Shown: one piece after another, positions 53,741 through 62,985 of the stretch
How the letters are laid out: each line of letters opens with the position of its first letter
Position numbering within the stretch: position 1 is the first letter of the stretch
NCBI RefSeq assembly: GCF_010669125.1
Contig: NZ_CP048630.1
Location: 2,244,001 to 2,308,000, forward strand
DNA: 64,000 nt
Direction: 5' to 3'
Source: Ancylobacter pratisalsi
GTDB lineage: Bacteria; Pseudomonadota; Alphaproteobacteria; Rhizobiales; Xanthobacteraceae
Made by a program: the position numbers and the translations under genes
The notes under the pieces: model-generated
Databases searched by the model: none
What the model saw: the letters and a program-made list of their open reading frames with translations, nothing else
What the model was told of the DNA's origin: nothing

Positions 53741-54280
53741 CTACCGATCCGCCTGTTCGTCATGCCGGGCGTCGCTTGCCCATTTATAGCCCTTCTCGCC
53801 CGTTCCATCCCCGAACCAGGCAAGGGGCTGCTCATCCGCGGCAACCAGAAATTCGATCCCGACATTTCGCTTCTTGACCATGTCCCGATCCGCCTTGCGG
53901 TAATCGATGATCTTTCCCTGCCGGTAGGAGAGGTCGTCTCGCGCGTTGTGAAGTGCCAGCTTAGCGCCTTGCTGAATGCTCTTGATCACCTCCTCTTCGG
54001 AGACGACCCAGGATCCGCTCCAGAAGAAGCGATCTCCATCGCTGGTGACACCGCGGTCATGCTCGCAGACGAAATGAAATTCGCAGACGTAGTTTCCCGC
54101 GCGGCGTTTTCCCGACGAGGGCGCCGACGGCTTCGGTTTCGGGCTGCGCTCCAGCAGCACGGCTTCGCAATCCGCGGCGAGCGTTGAGGCGCCGCGCTGC
54201 TGTGCGTTCGCCATCAGTTGCTTGAGCTGCGGGGTCTCCATGGCTTCAAGTCGGTCGCGGGACCAGGCGGGGGCTTTCAT
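53741..54280 (-). CDS. Uncharacterised protein encoded between pheS and pheT
   Basis: A 179-residue protein I do not recognise. It begins [30 protein letters not shown], a likely helical segment, has a Pro/Ser/Lys linker at about 47-62, then a mixed alpha/beta part with many aromatics (NYVCEFHFVCEHD, FFWSGSWVV) and acidic/basic patches. The ATG at 54280 overlaps the pheS stop (TGATG), and the gene ends 9 bases before pheT, so it is translated within the pheST operon. No signal or membrane segment. Confidence 0.8.
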   Translation of the reverse strand: MKAPAWSRDRLEAMETPQLKQLMANAQQRGASTLAADCEAVLLERSPKPKPSAPSSGKRRAGNYVCEFHFVCEHDRGVTSDGDRFFWSGSWVVSEEEVIKSIQQGAKLALHNARDDLSYRQGKIIDYRKADRDMVKKRNVGIEFLVAADEQPLAWFGDGTGEKGYKWASDARHDEQADR

Positions 54281-55380
54281 CACGCGCTCAGGCCTCCCGC
54301 CAGTGTCGGGAAGTCCAGCGGGCGGAAGCCGTAATGCGCGAGCCAGCGGACATCAGCCTCGAAGAAGGCGCGCAGGTCCGGCATCCCGTATTTCAGCATC
54401 GCAATGCGATCGATGCCCATGCCCCAGGCGAAGCCCTGATACTCGTCCGGGTCCAGCCCGCAATTGCGCAGCACGTTGGGGTGCACCATTCCGCAGCCGA
54501 GGATTTCGAGCCAGTCCGACCCCTCTCCGAAGCGGATTTCGCCCGGTCGGGAGCGGTCGCACTGGATGTCGACCTCCATCGACGGCTCGGTGAAGGGGAA
54601 GAAGGAGGGGCGGAAGCGCATCTTCACGCCGTCCACCTCGAAGAAGGCCTTGCAGAATTCCTCGAGAATCCACTTCAGGTGGCCAAGATTGGAACCCTTG
54701 TCGATCACCAGCCCCTCGACCTGATGGAACATCGGCGTGTGGGTCTGGTCGCTGTCGGATCGATAGGTGCGGCCCGGGCAGATGACGCGGATCGGCGGCT
54801 TCTTGGACAGCATGGTTCGCACCTGCACCGGTGAGGTGTGGGTGCGCAGCACGAGGCGCGAACCGTCTTCCTTGGTGGGCAGGTAGAAGGTGTCGTGCAT
54901 TTCCCGTGCAGGGTGGCCCTCGGGGAAGTTCAGCGCCGTGAAGTTGTGGAAGTCGTCCTCGATGTCCGGGCCTTCCGCGACCGAGAAGCCCATATCGGCG
55001 AAAATGGCGGTGAGCTCGTCGATCACCTGGCTGATCGGGTGCATGCGGCCGAGTTCGGACGGGGGTTCGCGCACCGGCAATGTGACGTCGACACGTTCCG
55101 TCTCGAGCCGCTTCGCCAGTGTCGCGGCTTTCAGTTCGGCGCGGCGTGCGGCGATGGCCTCGTTGAGGCGGTCGCGCAGGCCATTGATGGCAGGGCCTGC
55201 CGTCTTGCGCTCGTCCGGGCTCATGCCGCCGAGACTCTTGAGGAGGTCGGACACCGATCCCTTCTTGCCCAGCGCGGCGACGCGGACCGCTTCCAGCCCG
55301 GCTTCATCGGCGGCGGCGGCGACGCCGGAGGTGAGGTCGCGCTCCAGCGCGTCAAGATCGGGAAGGGATGCAACGGACAT
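54280..55380 (-). CDS. pheS: Phenylalanyl-tRNA synthetase alpha subunit
   Basis: A 366-residue class II synthetase catalytic chain. An N-terminal coiled-coil tRNA-binding arm (about 1-90) precedes motif 2 ([21 protein letters not shown] region) and motif 3 ([17 protein letters not shown], near residue 325). It attaches phenylalanine to tRNA-Phe in complex with PheT. A 271-base leader with a terminator-like hairpin lies between rplT and this gene. Confidence 0.97.
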   Translation of the reverse strand: MSVASLPDLDALERDLTSGVAAAADEAGLEAVRVAALGKKGSVSDLLKSLGGMSPDERKTAGPAINGLRDRLNEAIAARRAELKAATLAKRLETERVDVTLPVREPPSELGRMHPISQVIDELTAIFADMGFSVAEGPDIEDDFHNFTALNFPEGHPAREMHDTFYLPTKEDGSRLVLRTHTSPVQVRTMLSKKPPIRVICPGRTYRSDSDQTHTPMFHQVEGLVIDKGSNLGHLKWILEEFCKAFFEVDGVKMRFRPSFFPFTEPSMEVDIQCDRSRPGEIRFGEGSDWLEILGCGMVHPNVLRNCGLDPDEYQGFAWGMGIDRIAMLKYGMPDLRAFFEADVRWLAHYGFRPLDFPTLAGGLSA

Positions 55381-55572
55381 GTTCGTTTCTTCTCGGCTGG
55401 AGACGGTGGCAATTCGAGTGCGGCGTCATTTCCGGACCGGCCCGGAGTGACCTCTCGTCGGCGCAACGGCGCGTGGTGGAGAGGCGATACCGGATCGAAC
55501 CCGTCCTGAGGGTGCCGGGCAAGCGACGTGGGCGGGCTTATAGCCGGGAGGACCTGTTCCGCAAAGCCGCCG

Positions 55573-55621
55573 GAGGAGCCCACAACGCAAAAAGCCCCTA
55601 CGCTTGCGCGCGGGGCTCCTC
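55573..55621 (-). terminator. Terminator/attenuator-like structure between rplT and pheS
   Basis: On the minus strand AGCCCC (55617-55612) and GGGGCT (55598-55593) form a stem followed by TTTTT (55593-55589). The 5' arm can alternatively pair over nine bases (GAGGAGCCC, 55621-55613) with GGGCTCCTC at 55581-55573. It either ends the rpmI-rplT transcript or attenuates pheS. No short Phe-rich leader peptide was found. Confidence 0.6.
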
Positions 55622-55651
55622 GCAATCTGGTCCCGGCATGACGGGATTAGG

Positions 55652-56020
55652 TCAGGCGGCCTGCTTTTCCAGCGCGGCCTTCGCCTGCTCGACCAGGGCC
55701 TTGAAGGCCTCGGGCTCATGGATGGCGATATCCGAGAGCACCTTGCGGTCGACCTCAATCCCGGCCTTGCCGAGACCGTCGATAAATCGACCATAGGTGA
55801 AGCCAAGCTCGCGCGTGGCAGCATTGATGCGCTGGATCCACAGGGCGCGGAAATTGCGCTTCTTCGCCTTACGGTCGCGATAGGCGTACTGCTGCGCCTT
55901 CTCTACGGCCTGCTTGGCGATGCGGATGGTGTTCTTGCGGCGGCCAAAATAGCCTTTCGCAGCCTTGAGCACTTTTTTGTGCTTGGCGTGCGAAGTGACG
56001 CCGCGCTTGACACGTGCCAT
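55652..56020 (-). CDS. rplT: 50S ribosomal protein L20
   Basis: A 122-residue basic protein with the full L20 pattern ([38 protein letters not shown], then [14 protein letters not shown]). Binds 23S rRNA early in large-subunit assembly; in other bacteria it also represses its own operon. It follows rpmI by 31 bases. Confidence 0.98.
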   Translation of the reverse strand: MARVKRGVTSHAKHKKVLKAAKGYFGRRKNTIRIAKQAVEKAQQYAYRDRKAKKRNFRALWIQRINAATRELGFTYGRFIDGLGKAGIEVDRKVLSDIAIHEPEAFKALVEQAKAALEKQAA

Positions 56021-56051
56021 GGGGGATTCTCCTGGTACTGGCTAAGGGGCG

Positions 56052-56252
56052 TCAGCTGTTGGGCAGATAGAACTTGCGAACGTTGAAGGCATCACGCTCG
56101 GACATGACCGTGGTGCCGCGCTGATCGCGGATCTGCTTGTTGGTGCGCTTGATCATGCCATGGCGCTTGTTCGCCTGGGCCATCATCACCTTACCGGTAC
56201 CGGAGAGCTTGAAGCGCTTCTTCGCTCCGGACTTGGTCTTCATCTTGGGCAT
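56052..56252 (-). CDS. rpmI: 50S ribosomal protein L35
   Basis: A 66-residue basic protein, [20 protein letters not shown] at the start and [16 protein letters not shown] at the end, as in L35. GGAGACGAGCTAA precedes the ATG. The usual upstream partner infC is absent; an SH3/proline-rich gene on the same strand lies upstream instead. Confidence 0.98.
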   Translation of the reverse strand: MPKMKTKSGAKKRFKLSGTGKVMMAQANKRHGMIKRTNKQIRDQRGTTVMSERDAFNVRKFYLPNS

Positions 56253-56419
56253 TTAGCTCGTCTCCACGTCCGGCGGCATCCCCTCGCGGGGCGTCCGGCT
56301 CAATCTAGTGTGAGCGTTCGAACCGCCACGGCAGCCCTTTTAGCCGGGCGGTTCAAGAAGGCCGCACCCCATACAGGAGTGGCTGGCTTTATTCAAGAGC
56401 GCCGCGTGACCGGGACGGC

Positions 56420-56449
56420 AGAAAGGCCCGGAGATCGCTCCCCGGGCCT
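56420..56449 (-). terminator. Terminator of the SH3-domain gene
   Basis: On the minus strand AGGCCCGG ... CCGGGCCT with an 8-nt loop, followed by TTTCT. It separates the SH3 gene from rpmI. Confidence 0.65.
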
Positions 56450-56502
56450 GACCTTCAGGCGAAGATGACGGCCGGCACGGCCGCACTCCTCCCTCACGCT
56501 CA

Positions 56503-57345
56503 TCAGTCGTTCTTGCACCACGGCAGGTTCGCGCCGGTGCCGCACGCGGCGTTGTTCTCAGGCGGCCGCTGCCGGCCAGCCGGCGGACGGGCGTTGGTCT
56601 GGGGCGGCGGGCCACCCTGCGGGGGGGCAGCCTGGGGCGGACCAGCGGGCTGCGGCGGCGGGCCACCTTGCGGCGGGCCAGCCTGAGGCGGGCGTCCTGT
56701 GTTGGGCCGTCCTTCCCGGGGAGGACGACCTTGCTGCGGCTGATTCCCCTGCGGTGGCGGACCGCCGTTCTGCGGATGTCGACCGCCCTGCCATTGCCCG
56801 CCTGGAGGCGGACCTCCCCATCCAGGACCGGAACCGGGAGGCGGCGCACCCCATCCCGGGCGTGCGCCGGGAGGCGGTCCGCCCCATCCAGGACCCGCGC
56901 CGGGCGGCGGCGGTCCCCATCCCGGCCCCGGAGGCGGGCGGTGCTGGGCAGGCGGTGGCCCGCCCCAGCGATCATAGTCCGCGTACCAGGACCGGCCGCG
57001 ATAATAGCGGCCCCAGTAATTCCCGAAATTGAAGCCGACAACGGGGACGCCGATAGTGGGCGCATATTCATCGAGATCGACGCGCCTGCCGCGGTAGTCC
57101 GATTCGAGGTACCGGGCGGCGATCCAGCCACGATTGCCTCGCCAGTCGACATCGCACCAGCTGTAGTCATCAAGGCAGCCATAGATGCCCAGACCCATGC
57201 CTTCCTGAAGCACGACCACCACTGGGTAGGTCGTGCTTGGGCCTGCCCTCAGATTGACAGTCGTCGTCACGAATCCGGGCTGCTGTGCCAGCGCAGCCCC
57301 GCCAAGCGCCAGCAGCAAAGCCGCGCTGGCCAAAAATCGTTTCAT
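56503..57345 (-). CDS. Exported SH3-domain protein with proline/glycine-rich repeats
   Basis: A 280-residue secreted protein. The signal peptide is cleaved near ALAQ (residue 21). A bacterial SH3 domain (about 24-82, TVNLRAGPSTTYPVV ... WCDVDWRGNRGWIAARYL) is likely to bind peptidoglycan. Then comes a Tyr/Arg/Trp segment (about 104-128) and a 150-residue Pro/Gly/Gln tail containing four 11-residue repeats of the form GPGWGGPPPGA (140-183). Conserved Cys residues lie in the C-terminal CGTGANLPWCKND. Probably a cell-wall-associated structural or adhesive protein. Confidence 0.85.
   Translation of the reverse strand: MKRFLASAALLLALGGAALAQQPGFVTTTVNLRAGPSTTYPVVVVLQEGMGLGIYGCLDDYSWCDVDWRGNRGWIAARYLESDYRGRRVDLDEYAPTIGVPVVGFNFGNYWGRYYRGRSWYADYDRWGGPPPAQHRPPPGPGWGPPPPGAGPGWGGPPPGARPGWGAPPPGSGPGWGGPPPGGQWQGGRHPQNGGPPPQGNQPQQGRPPREGRPNTGRPPQAGPPQGGPPPQPAGPPQAAPPQGGPPPQTNARPPAGRQRPPENNAACGTGANLPWCKND
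56797..56928 (-). repeat. Four 33-bp tandem repeats in the SH3 gene
   Basis: Codons 140-183 consist of four 11-residue units, GPGWGPPPPGA, GPGWGGPPPGA, RPGWGAPPPGS and GPGWGGPPPGG. In-frame length makes repeat-number change tolerable. Confidence 0.8.
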
Positions 57346-57604
57346 TCAACATTCTCCAAACGTTGCATGACTCTACAACGCCGACCGGGTGCAAAAGGAG
57401 CCACGTTGTGGGGCGGTTTGATGTCGCCCAGGTGTTAAGCCGGCGGTTGGCGGCCGAAAACTGACGCAGCGTCGGCTCGGAAGGAGCTGGCGGCGTTCGC
57501 GCAGCGGCACGTTGATTGTGCAGCGCGAAGCAGACAGGATGCGCCCGATCCGTCTCCGGGTCCTGCAATTTTCCCCATTCCCTGTCATGGACGGACCCGA
57601 CACC

Positions 57605-58411
57605 ATGTCGTTCGGCACGCTGCTCGAAGCCTTCTTCCTCGGCCTTCTTGAGGGCTTTACCGAGTTCCTCCCGGTGTCTTCCACCGGCCATATCCTGCTT
57701 GCGGGGCACTTCCTCGGCTTTGAGAGTGAAGGCAAGGCATTCGAGGTGCTGATCCAGCTCGGCGCCATCCTTGCCATCATCACGGTCTATTTCCAGCGCT
57801 TCTGGCATGTCCTGATCACGCTTCCGACGAGCCCGCGTTCACGCCGGTTCGTCTTTGGCATCGTGATCGCCTTCCTGCCGGCCGCCGTGATCGGGGCTTT
57901 CGCCCACGGCTTCATCAAGGAAGTGCTGTTCGAAAGCCCGGCGCTGATCTGCGTGACGCTCATCCTCGGCGGGATCGTGCTGATCTGGGTGGACACCCTG
58001 AACATCCGCCCGATCCATACCGATGCCATGGCCTTTCCGCCGATGCTGGCGCTGAAGATCGGCTTCATCCAGTGTCTGGCCATGATTCCCGGCACGTCGC
58101 GTTCAGGCGCGACCATCGTGGGTGGCCTGCTCCTTGGCGCCAGTAAGCAGGCGGCGGCGGAGTTCTCGTTCTTCCTGGCCCTGCCGACCATGGCCGGCGC
58201 TTTTGCCTACGACCTCTACAAGAACCGCAATGTTCTGACCTTCGACGACAGCATCATCATCGTGGTCGGCTTCGTGGCGGCCTTCATCGCGGCGGTCGCG
58301 GTGGTACGCAGCCTGCTCGCCTTCGTCTCGAAGCACGGTTACACGCCTTTCGGCTGGTGGCGCATCGCCGTTGGCGGGGTCGGTCTCGTCGCGCTGGCGC
58401 TGGTCGGCTGA
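57605..58411 (+). CDS. uppP: Undecaprenyl-diphosphate phosphatase
   Basis: A 268-residue polytopic membrane enzyme that recycles undecaprenyl diphosphate to the monophosphate carrier for cell-wall synthesis. Diagnostic motifs are [14 protein letters not shown] (about 16-29) and PGTSRSG (about 164-170). The start at 57605 reproduces the usual short N-terminus; in-frame ATGs at 57587 and 57539 and an ORF start at 57512 exist without better sites. Overproduction of this family gives bacitracin tolerance. Confidence 0.95.
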   Translation: MSFGTLLEAFFLGLLEGFTEFLPVSSTGHILLAGHFLGFESEGKAFEVLIQLGAILAIITVYFQRFWHVLITLPTSPRSRRFVFGIVIAFLPAAVIGAFAHGFIKEVLFESPALICVTLILGGIVLIWVDTLNIRPIHTDAMAFPPMLALKIGFIQCLAMIPGTSRSGATIVGGLLLGASKQAAAEFSFFLALPTMAGAFAYDLYKNRNVLTFDDSIIIVVGFVAAFIAAVAVVRSLLAFVSKHGYTPFGWWRIAVGGVGLVALALVG

Positions 58412-58421
58412 GGGCAAAAAG

Positions 58422-58455
58422 AAAGCCGCCGGCGCAGATGCGCGCGGCGGCTTTT
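58422..58455. terminator. Bidirectional terminator uppP / NDUFA9-like gene
   Basis: AAAGCCGCCG-N13-CGGCGGCTTT, a 10-bp stem with A-run on the left and TTTT on the right, between two converging genes. Confidence 0.9.
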
Positions 58456-58480
58456 CGATTTTGCGTCTCTGGTCGTCCTC

Positions 58481-59509
58481 TCAGGCGGCTTCCGGCCGGG
58501 TGAACTGGCCCGCCTTGCGGTAGCGCCACAGATAACCGGGCAGAACGGCGCCGATCGCGGTCGGATGTATACCCAGCCCTTCCAACGTCCGGCCCTCGGC
58601 CTTGGCCGCTTCCGAGGCGATGTTATCGTAGCCGAGAAGCTTGACCTGATCACGCGTCAGCAGCGGGTTCGGGAGCAGTTCGAGAACACGGGCCTTCAGC
58701 ATCGCCAGACCCTCCGGGATCGGCAGAAGAAGCCGTTTGCGCCCGATTTCCTGCAGCATCATCTCCATGAGCTGCTTGAAGGTGAGGATCTCAGGGCCAG
58801 CGAGTTCGTAGATCTTGCCGGGCGCGACCAGTTCGTCCACCGCCTTGGTGATGGCCGCGGCGACGTCGCCGACGAACACCGGCTGGAACTTGGTCTCGCC
58901 CCCTCCGATCAGCGGCAGGAACGGCGAGAGCCGCGACATGGCGGCGAAGCGGTTGAAGAAATCATCTTCCGGCCCGAACACGACCGAGGGGCGGAAGATG
59001 ATGGCATCGGGCTTGACCTCCAGCACGGCCGCCTCGCCCGCTGCCTTGGATGTGGCATAGGACGACTTCGAATCGGCGTCGGAGCCGATGGCGGAGATAT
59101 GGATGAGGCGGGCCCCCACTTCCTTGGCGGCGAGCGCGACCTGCTTCGCGCCAAAGCCATGCACCGCATCAAAACCCTGTCGGCCGCTCTCGTGCAGCAC
59201 GCCGACGGCATTGATGACGACTTCCGCCCCTTCGGCCGCGCGCAGCACCGAGGCGGGATAGCGCAGATTGGCCTGCACCGCGTTGATCTGGCCGACCGAG
59301 CCGAGCGGCTGGAGGTGACCGGCAAGATCCGGCCGGCGGACGGCCACGCGGATTCGCCATCCTTCCTTCGCGAGGGCGCGGACGGTGTGGCGGCCAATAA
59401 AGCCGGAGCCGCCATAAATGGTTACAAAGCGCTCCATCGGCGCAGCGCGGCGAAGCAGCTCGGCTTCATTTTCAAGCGGCAGCTCGTCCGAATTGGCTAC
59501 GTCGACCAT
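58481..59509 (-). CDS. NDUFA9-like atypical SDR (complex I NDUFA9 subunit family)
   Basis: A 342-residue NAD(P)-binding protein of the extended/atypical SDR group. The Rossmann motif GGSGFIGRH lies near residue 33-41 and a SYATSK active-site-like motif near 150, with a C-terminal NDUFA9-type part. In alphaproteobacteria and mitochondria this protein is an accessory NADPH-binding subunit of respiratory complex I. The ATG at 59509 has GGAGAGA upstream; a GTG at 59512 is also in frame. The other nuo genes are not here. Confidence 0.88.
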   Translation of the reverse strand: MVDVANSDELPLENEAELLRRAAPMERFVTIYGGSGFIGRHTVRALAKEGWRIRVAVRRPDLAGHLQPLGSVGQINAVQANLRYPASVLRAAEGAEVVINAVGVLHESGRQGFDAVHGFGAKQVALAAKEVGARLIHISAIGSDADSKSSYATSKAAGEAAVLEVKPDAIIFRPSVVFGPEDDFFNRFAAMSRLSPFLPLIGGGETKFQPVFVGDVAAAITKAVDELVAPGKIYELAGPEILTFKQLMEMMLQEIGRKRLLLPIPEGLAMLKARVLELLPNPLLTRDQVKLLGYDNIASEAAKAEGRTLEGLGIHPTAIGAVLPGYLWRYRKAGQFTRPEAA

Positions 59510-59799
59510 CACGTTCTCTCCCGGCCCGGCATTGGCATGCCACGAGGATTAGCGCGGTGCCGGTTCAGCGTCCAGCCGGCTTGCGCATTGAAGTGGTTCC
59601 CTGTTGCCAGCTCGCGCGGGCGAGGAGGCGAAAGCGCGCGACCCGCACGCCGCCGGTAACGCGCATCGAGGGCCGTAACGCGCTCCAAAAGATCGATAAT
59701 CGACCCCTCGGTGCAGATGAGACGGGAACATGCAGAATGTCTCGTTGACAACACCGATGTCGGGCGACTATGTCTCGCCGCCGTGCCGACAAGGCATGT

Positions 59800-59886
<87 letters not shown>

Positions 59887-60037
59887 TTTGGCCTTTTCAT
59901 GAAGGCCAACAGCTTCCAAAAATCGTTGAAAATGCTGGATTTCCTGAGCTGAGGGCTTCCGGGAAGGTCCGGCTTTTTCCGTTGGAAGCCGGTACATTTG
60001 GGGGTATCGCAGGAAAACCCCATTCGAGCCCGCTCCC

Positions 60038-60685
60038 ATGGCGCTTACCGAGCTAGCCATCCGCGCCGCCAAACCCACCGCGAAGCCGTACAAGCTCGCT
60101 GATGGCGGTGGCCTTTACCTCCTCGTTAATCCGGCCGGCTCGCGCCTCTGGCGCCTGAAATATCGCATCGACGGGCGCGAGAAGCTCCTCGCCATCGGCG
60201 CCTATCCCGACGTGACACTCGCCAAGGCACGCGAGCGGCGCACGGAGGCGCGGCGGCGGCTTGCGGATGGCATTGACCCGTCCGCCCTGAAGAAGGAGAC
60301 GCGGCAGAAGGCAAAAGCCGCTGTCACCAACACCTTCCGCGCTATCGCCGAGGAGCATCTGGCCAAGCTGGAGCGCGAAGGCCTCGCGGACATCACGCTG
60401 AACAAGCGGCGGTGGCTTTTAGGTTTCGCCTATCCCAAGCTCGGCGAGCGTGACGTCGCCACCATCACCGCGAAGGAGCTTCTGGAGGTGCTCCGCAGCG
60501 TGGAGGAGACCGGTCGGCATGAGACGGCGCGACGGATGCGCGCCGCGCTCGGCGCCGTGTTCCGCTTCGCCATCGCCACCGCGCGGGCGGAGAATGCCCC
60601 GACCTTCGCCCTGCGCGACGCCCTGACGACACCGAAGGTCACGCATCGGGCGGCCGTCGCCGCATTGTCCTCCGGTTGGCCATAG
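60038..60685 (+). CDS. Tyrosine integrase, truncated (arm and core-binding domains only)
   Basis: 215 residues of a P4-type integrase. It has the DUF4102 arm-binding domain (ALTELAIRAAKPTAKPYKLADGGGLYL, about 3-85) and the helical core-binding domain (about 95-190). The catalytic domain with the R..HxxR..Y residues is missing: homology stops near residue 203 (KVTHRAAV) and the frame ends after a short unrelated tail. A full protein has about 400 residues. It lies next to tRNA-Leu in the usual orientation of elements inserted there, so it is probably a remnant. Confidence 0.85.
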   Translation: MALTELAIRAAKPTAKPYKLADGGGLYLLVNPAGSRLWRLKYRIDGREKLLAIGAYPDVTLAKARERRTEARRRLADGIDPSALKKETRQKAKAAVTNTFRAIAEEHLAKLEREGLADITLNKRRWLLGFAYPKLGERDVATITAKELLEVLRSVEETGRHETARRMRAALGAVFRFAIATARAENAPTFALRDALTTPKVTHRAAVAALSSGWP

Positions 60686-61084
60686 CGCCGGAACGCCGCC
60701 AGCTTGTTGAGTGTCACCGCGGGAGGGCGCCATCCTCCAATGCCATCCAGCATGCGACGGTCATCAACGCGCTGCGCAACCCTTTAGTGTATTGGACTGC
60801 AGCGGCGCAATCACGTGTCACTCGAAGTCGGTCCGGTCGTATCGGCTCATTCCGAGCCTGAATGAGAATCCGCTACGACAGGAACGCAGCGTTTCGCTTG
60901 CGATCGCGTTCCCGCTGTTGAGAGTCACCAATGTGGGCGGCAGGTCGACGGCTCCCCGACGATCTGTCTTGTCACAGAAACTTTTATGCAGGCGTATCAA
61001 AGCGGAATAAGTTCACTGAGAGCCGCCGCGCCCTAAAGGCCAACGGAAGCGGTTATTATTGACGCTATCAAAGGTAGAAGCGCC
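60686..61084. other. Decayed mobile-element region
   Basis: About 400 bases of lower coding quality. Several short open frames on both strands, including one crossing the integrase break point at about 60655, give fragmentary sequences I cannot assign. No second copy of the tRNA-Leu 3' end was found, so the far attachment site is outside the window or lost. Confidence 0.5.
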
Positions 61085-62698
61085 TTGTCCAAACGATCAC
61101 TGCTGTCTTTCGCCACGATTTGCCTTCTACTCTCACCGCTAGATGCGCGAGCAGACACGCTCACCCCGGTCCCACCGTCGGTCGTCACGCCCAACGTAGT
61201 AGAGACGTCGCGCGGCACGTTCGAATTCAAGGACGGCGCGCCGACAGAGGCGACAGCGCGGGCGCTTTACGATCAGAACGACTTCACCTTCGCATACCGC
61301 ACCTTCATGGACACGATGCGCGGCGTCAGCATTCGCGCGCTCCGTCGCGGAATGGAGGACATGGGCGTCAAGAAGAACGAGGTGATGGTCTTCTCGGAAC
61401 TGATGGACGCAAAGTCGCTGTTCCTGACGCCGAACGCGGACACCATCTACGTCATGGGCTGGCTCGACCTCAGCGAAGGCCCAGTGGTGATTGAGTCGCC
61501 GCCCGAGTTCCTCGGCATCGTCCAGGACGCGTGGTTTCACTGGGTGACCGATATGGGCAGCCCGGGCCCCGATCGTGGCCTCGGCGGCAAGTACCTCATC
61601 GTTCCGCCCGGCTATGACGGCCAGCTCCCCGAAGGCGGCTACTTCATCGCGCACGCGAAGACCAATGGCATCCTATGGTTCGGCCGCTCGTTCCTGAAGG
61701 ACGGTAACGACCCCAAACCCTCCGTCGAGGTCATCAAGAAGTACACGAAGGTCTATCCCTTCACGCCGGGCGGATTCGGAACCTCGATTGCCTCGTTCCT
61801 TGCCGGGACGGCCAAGCTGGGGAAGATCACCGAGCCTGCTGCAACCGTCTTCCACGAGGGGAGCGGAAAGGTGATGAACACGCTTCCCCCGAACGACTGG
61901 AGCTATTTCGAGCTCCTGAATCAGGTGGTGCAGAGCGAGCCGGCGACCGCGCTCGACGTCGAGTTGATGGGACCAATGGCCGCCCTCGGCATTGTAAAGG
62001 GCCAACCGTTCGCGCCCGACGCGCGCATGAAGGCGATCATGACGGATGCCGTGGCGGTGGCGAATGCCGCATCGCGCAACGTGTTCATGAACCCGCGCGA
62101 CCCCGACTGGTTCTATTATCAAGACTCGTCGTGGTTCAACATGCTGTTCGAGAGCGGGTTTGAGTTCGAGACGCCGATCCCGGAGATCACGCCGGAAGGC
62201 GCCAAGCCGTTCCCGCCGACCGGCTATCGGCAAATGGATGCGCGCACGGCCTTCTTCTACGGCATTACCGGAATCACTCCGGCAATGGCGATGCGACTGA
62301 CGGGGGTCGGGTCGCAATATCTCTTGACGGCGAAGGATGCCGACAAGAACTACTTCGACGGGTCCAAGACCTATAAGGTCACCCTGCCGAAGGGGATCCC
62401 GCAGGCAAACTTCTGGTCGCTGACGGTTTACGACAACATGACCCGGTCAATGCTCGATACGCCCCAGCGCTATCCGCGGGCGGGCAGCCAGAGCTACCCT
62501 TCGCCCGCAGCGAAAGCCGATGCCGACGGCTCGACCACGATCTACTTTTCGCCGACCCAGCCGGACGGCGTCGGGCGGGGCAACTGGATCCAGACCATGC
62601 CTGGAAAGGGCTGGTTTGTTGGGCTGCGCCTCTACAGCCCGTTGAAACCGTTCTTCGACAAAAGCTGGCGCATTGGCGAGATCGAACTCGTCAAATAA
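61085..62698 (+). CDS. Exported DUF1254/DUF1214 protein
   Basis: A 537-residue periplasmic protein of unknown role. The signal peptide ends near ARAD (residue 23); the DUF1254 domain occupies about 60-190 (TPNADTIYVMGWLDLSEGPVV is its core) and DUF1214 about 405-520 (FWSLTVYDNMTRSMLDTPQRYP). The start is TTG at 61085 with only GAAG upstream. Such genes often occur singly or in islands in rhizobia. It lies directly after the decayed element and has slightly different codon use, so it may be acquired. Confidence 0.85.
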   Translation: MSKRSLLSFATICLLLSPLDARADTLTPVPPSVVTPNVVETSRGTFEFKDGAPTEATARALYDQNDFTFAYRTFMDTMRGVSIRALRRGMEDMGVKKNEVMVFSELMDAKSLFLTPNADTIYVMGWLDLSEGPVVIESPPEFLGIVQDAWFHWVTDMGSPGPDRGLGGKYLIVPPGYDGQLPEGGYFIAHAKTNGILWFGRSFLKDGNDPKPSVEVIKKYTKVYPFTPGGFGTSIASFLAGTAKLGKITEPAATVFHEGSGKVMNTLPPNDWSYFELLNQVVQSEPATALDVELMGPMAALGIVKGQPFAPDARMKAIMTDAVAVANAASRNVFMNPRDPDWFYYQDSSWFNMLFESGFEFETPIPEITPEGAKPFPPTGYRQMDARTAFFYGITGITPAMAMRLTGVGSQYLLTAKDADKNYFDGSKTYKVTLPKGIPQANFWSLTVYDNMTRSMLDTPQRYPRAGSQSYPSPAAKADADGSTTIYFSPTQPDGVGRGNWIQTMPGKGWFVGLRLYSPLKPFFDKSWRIGEIELVK

Positions 62699-62731
62699 TG
62701 TCCTGACCGTGACTAACGATATGCGCATCTG

Positions 62732-62762
62732 CTGAGAACAGAATTCGCAATTCTGTTCTCAG
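62732..62762. terminator. Perfect 14-bp hairpin after the DUF1254 gene
   Basis: CTGAGAACAGAATT-CGC-AATTCTGTTCTCAG, no mismatches, 33 bases after the stop, in AT-rich DNA. No T-run follows, so termination is likely but not certain; a relic of mobile-element ends is the alternative. Confidence 0.5.
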
Positions 62763-62845
62763 TAAAATCGTTGCGCCGACCCGGATCGTTGTCGTAGCTT
62801 TCAAAAGCCTCAAGTCACTTTCCCCAATCGCAGCATTCGTGATTT

Positions 62846-62959
62846 ATGGGTCACAACCTGAGCCCACGACTCGATCGGATCTTCGACTACCGCAATATTG
62901 GCTTCTCGCAGCGGCCTGACGTCAAACAGGTGACGGCGCGGCTAACGTACAATTTCTGA
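62846..62959 (+). pseudogene. Remnant of an outer-membrane beta-barrel protein C-terminus
   Basis: 37 codons from ATG 62846 read MGHNLSPRLDRIFDYRNIGF then SQRPDVKQVTARLTYNF and a stop. The alternating pattern ending in Phe (TARLTYNF) is the classic last beta-strand of porin-like proteins. A stop codon two codons upstream cuts it from any longer frame, so it is a fragment. Confidence 0.35.
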
Positions 62960-62985
62960 TGTCTGTGTGACGGGAGCGTTTGGCG

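Noticed and set aside
60711..61010. 99-codon open frame after the integrase
   Set aside because: No recognisable domain, poor codon use and it lies in the decayed region; not supported as a gene.
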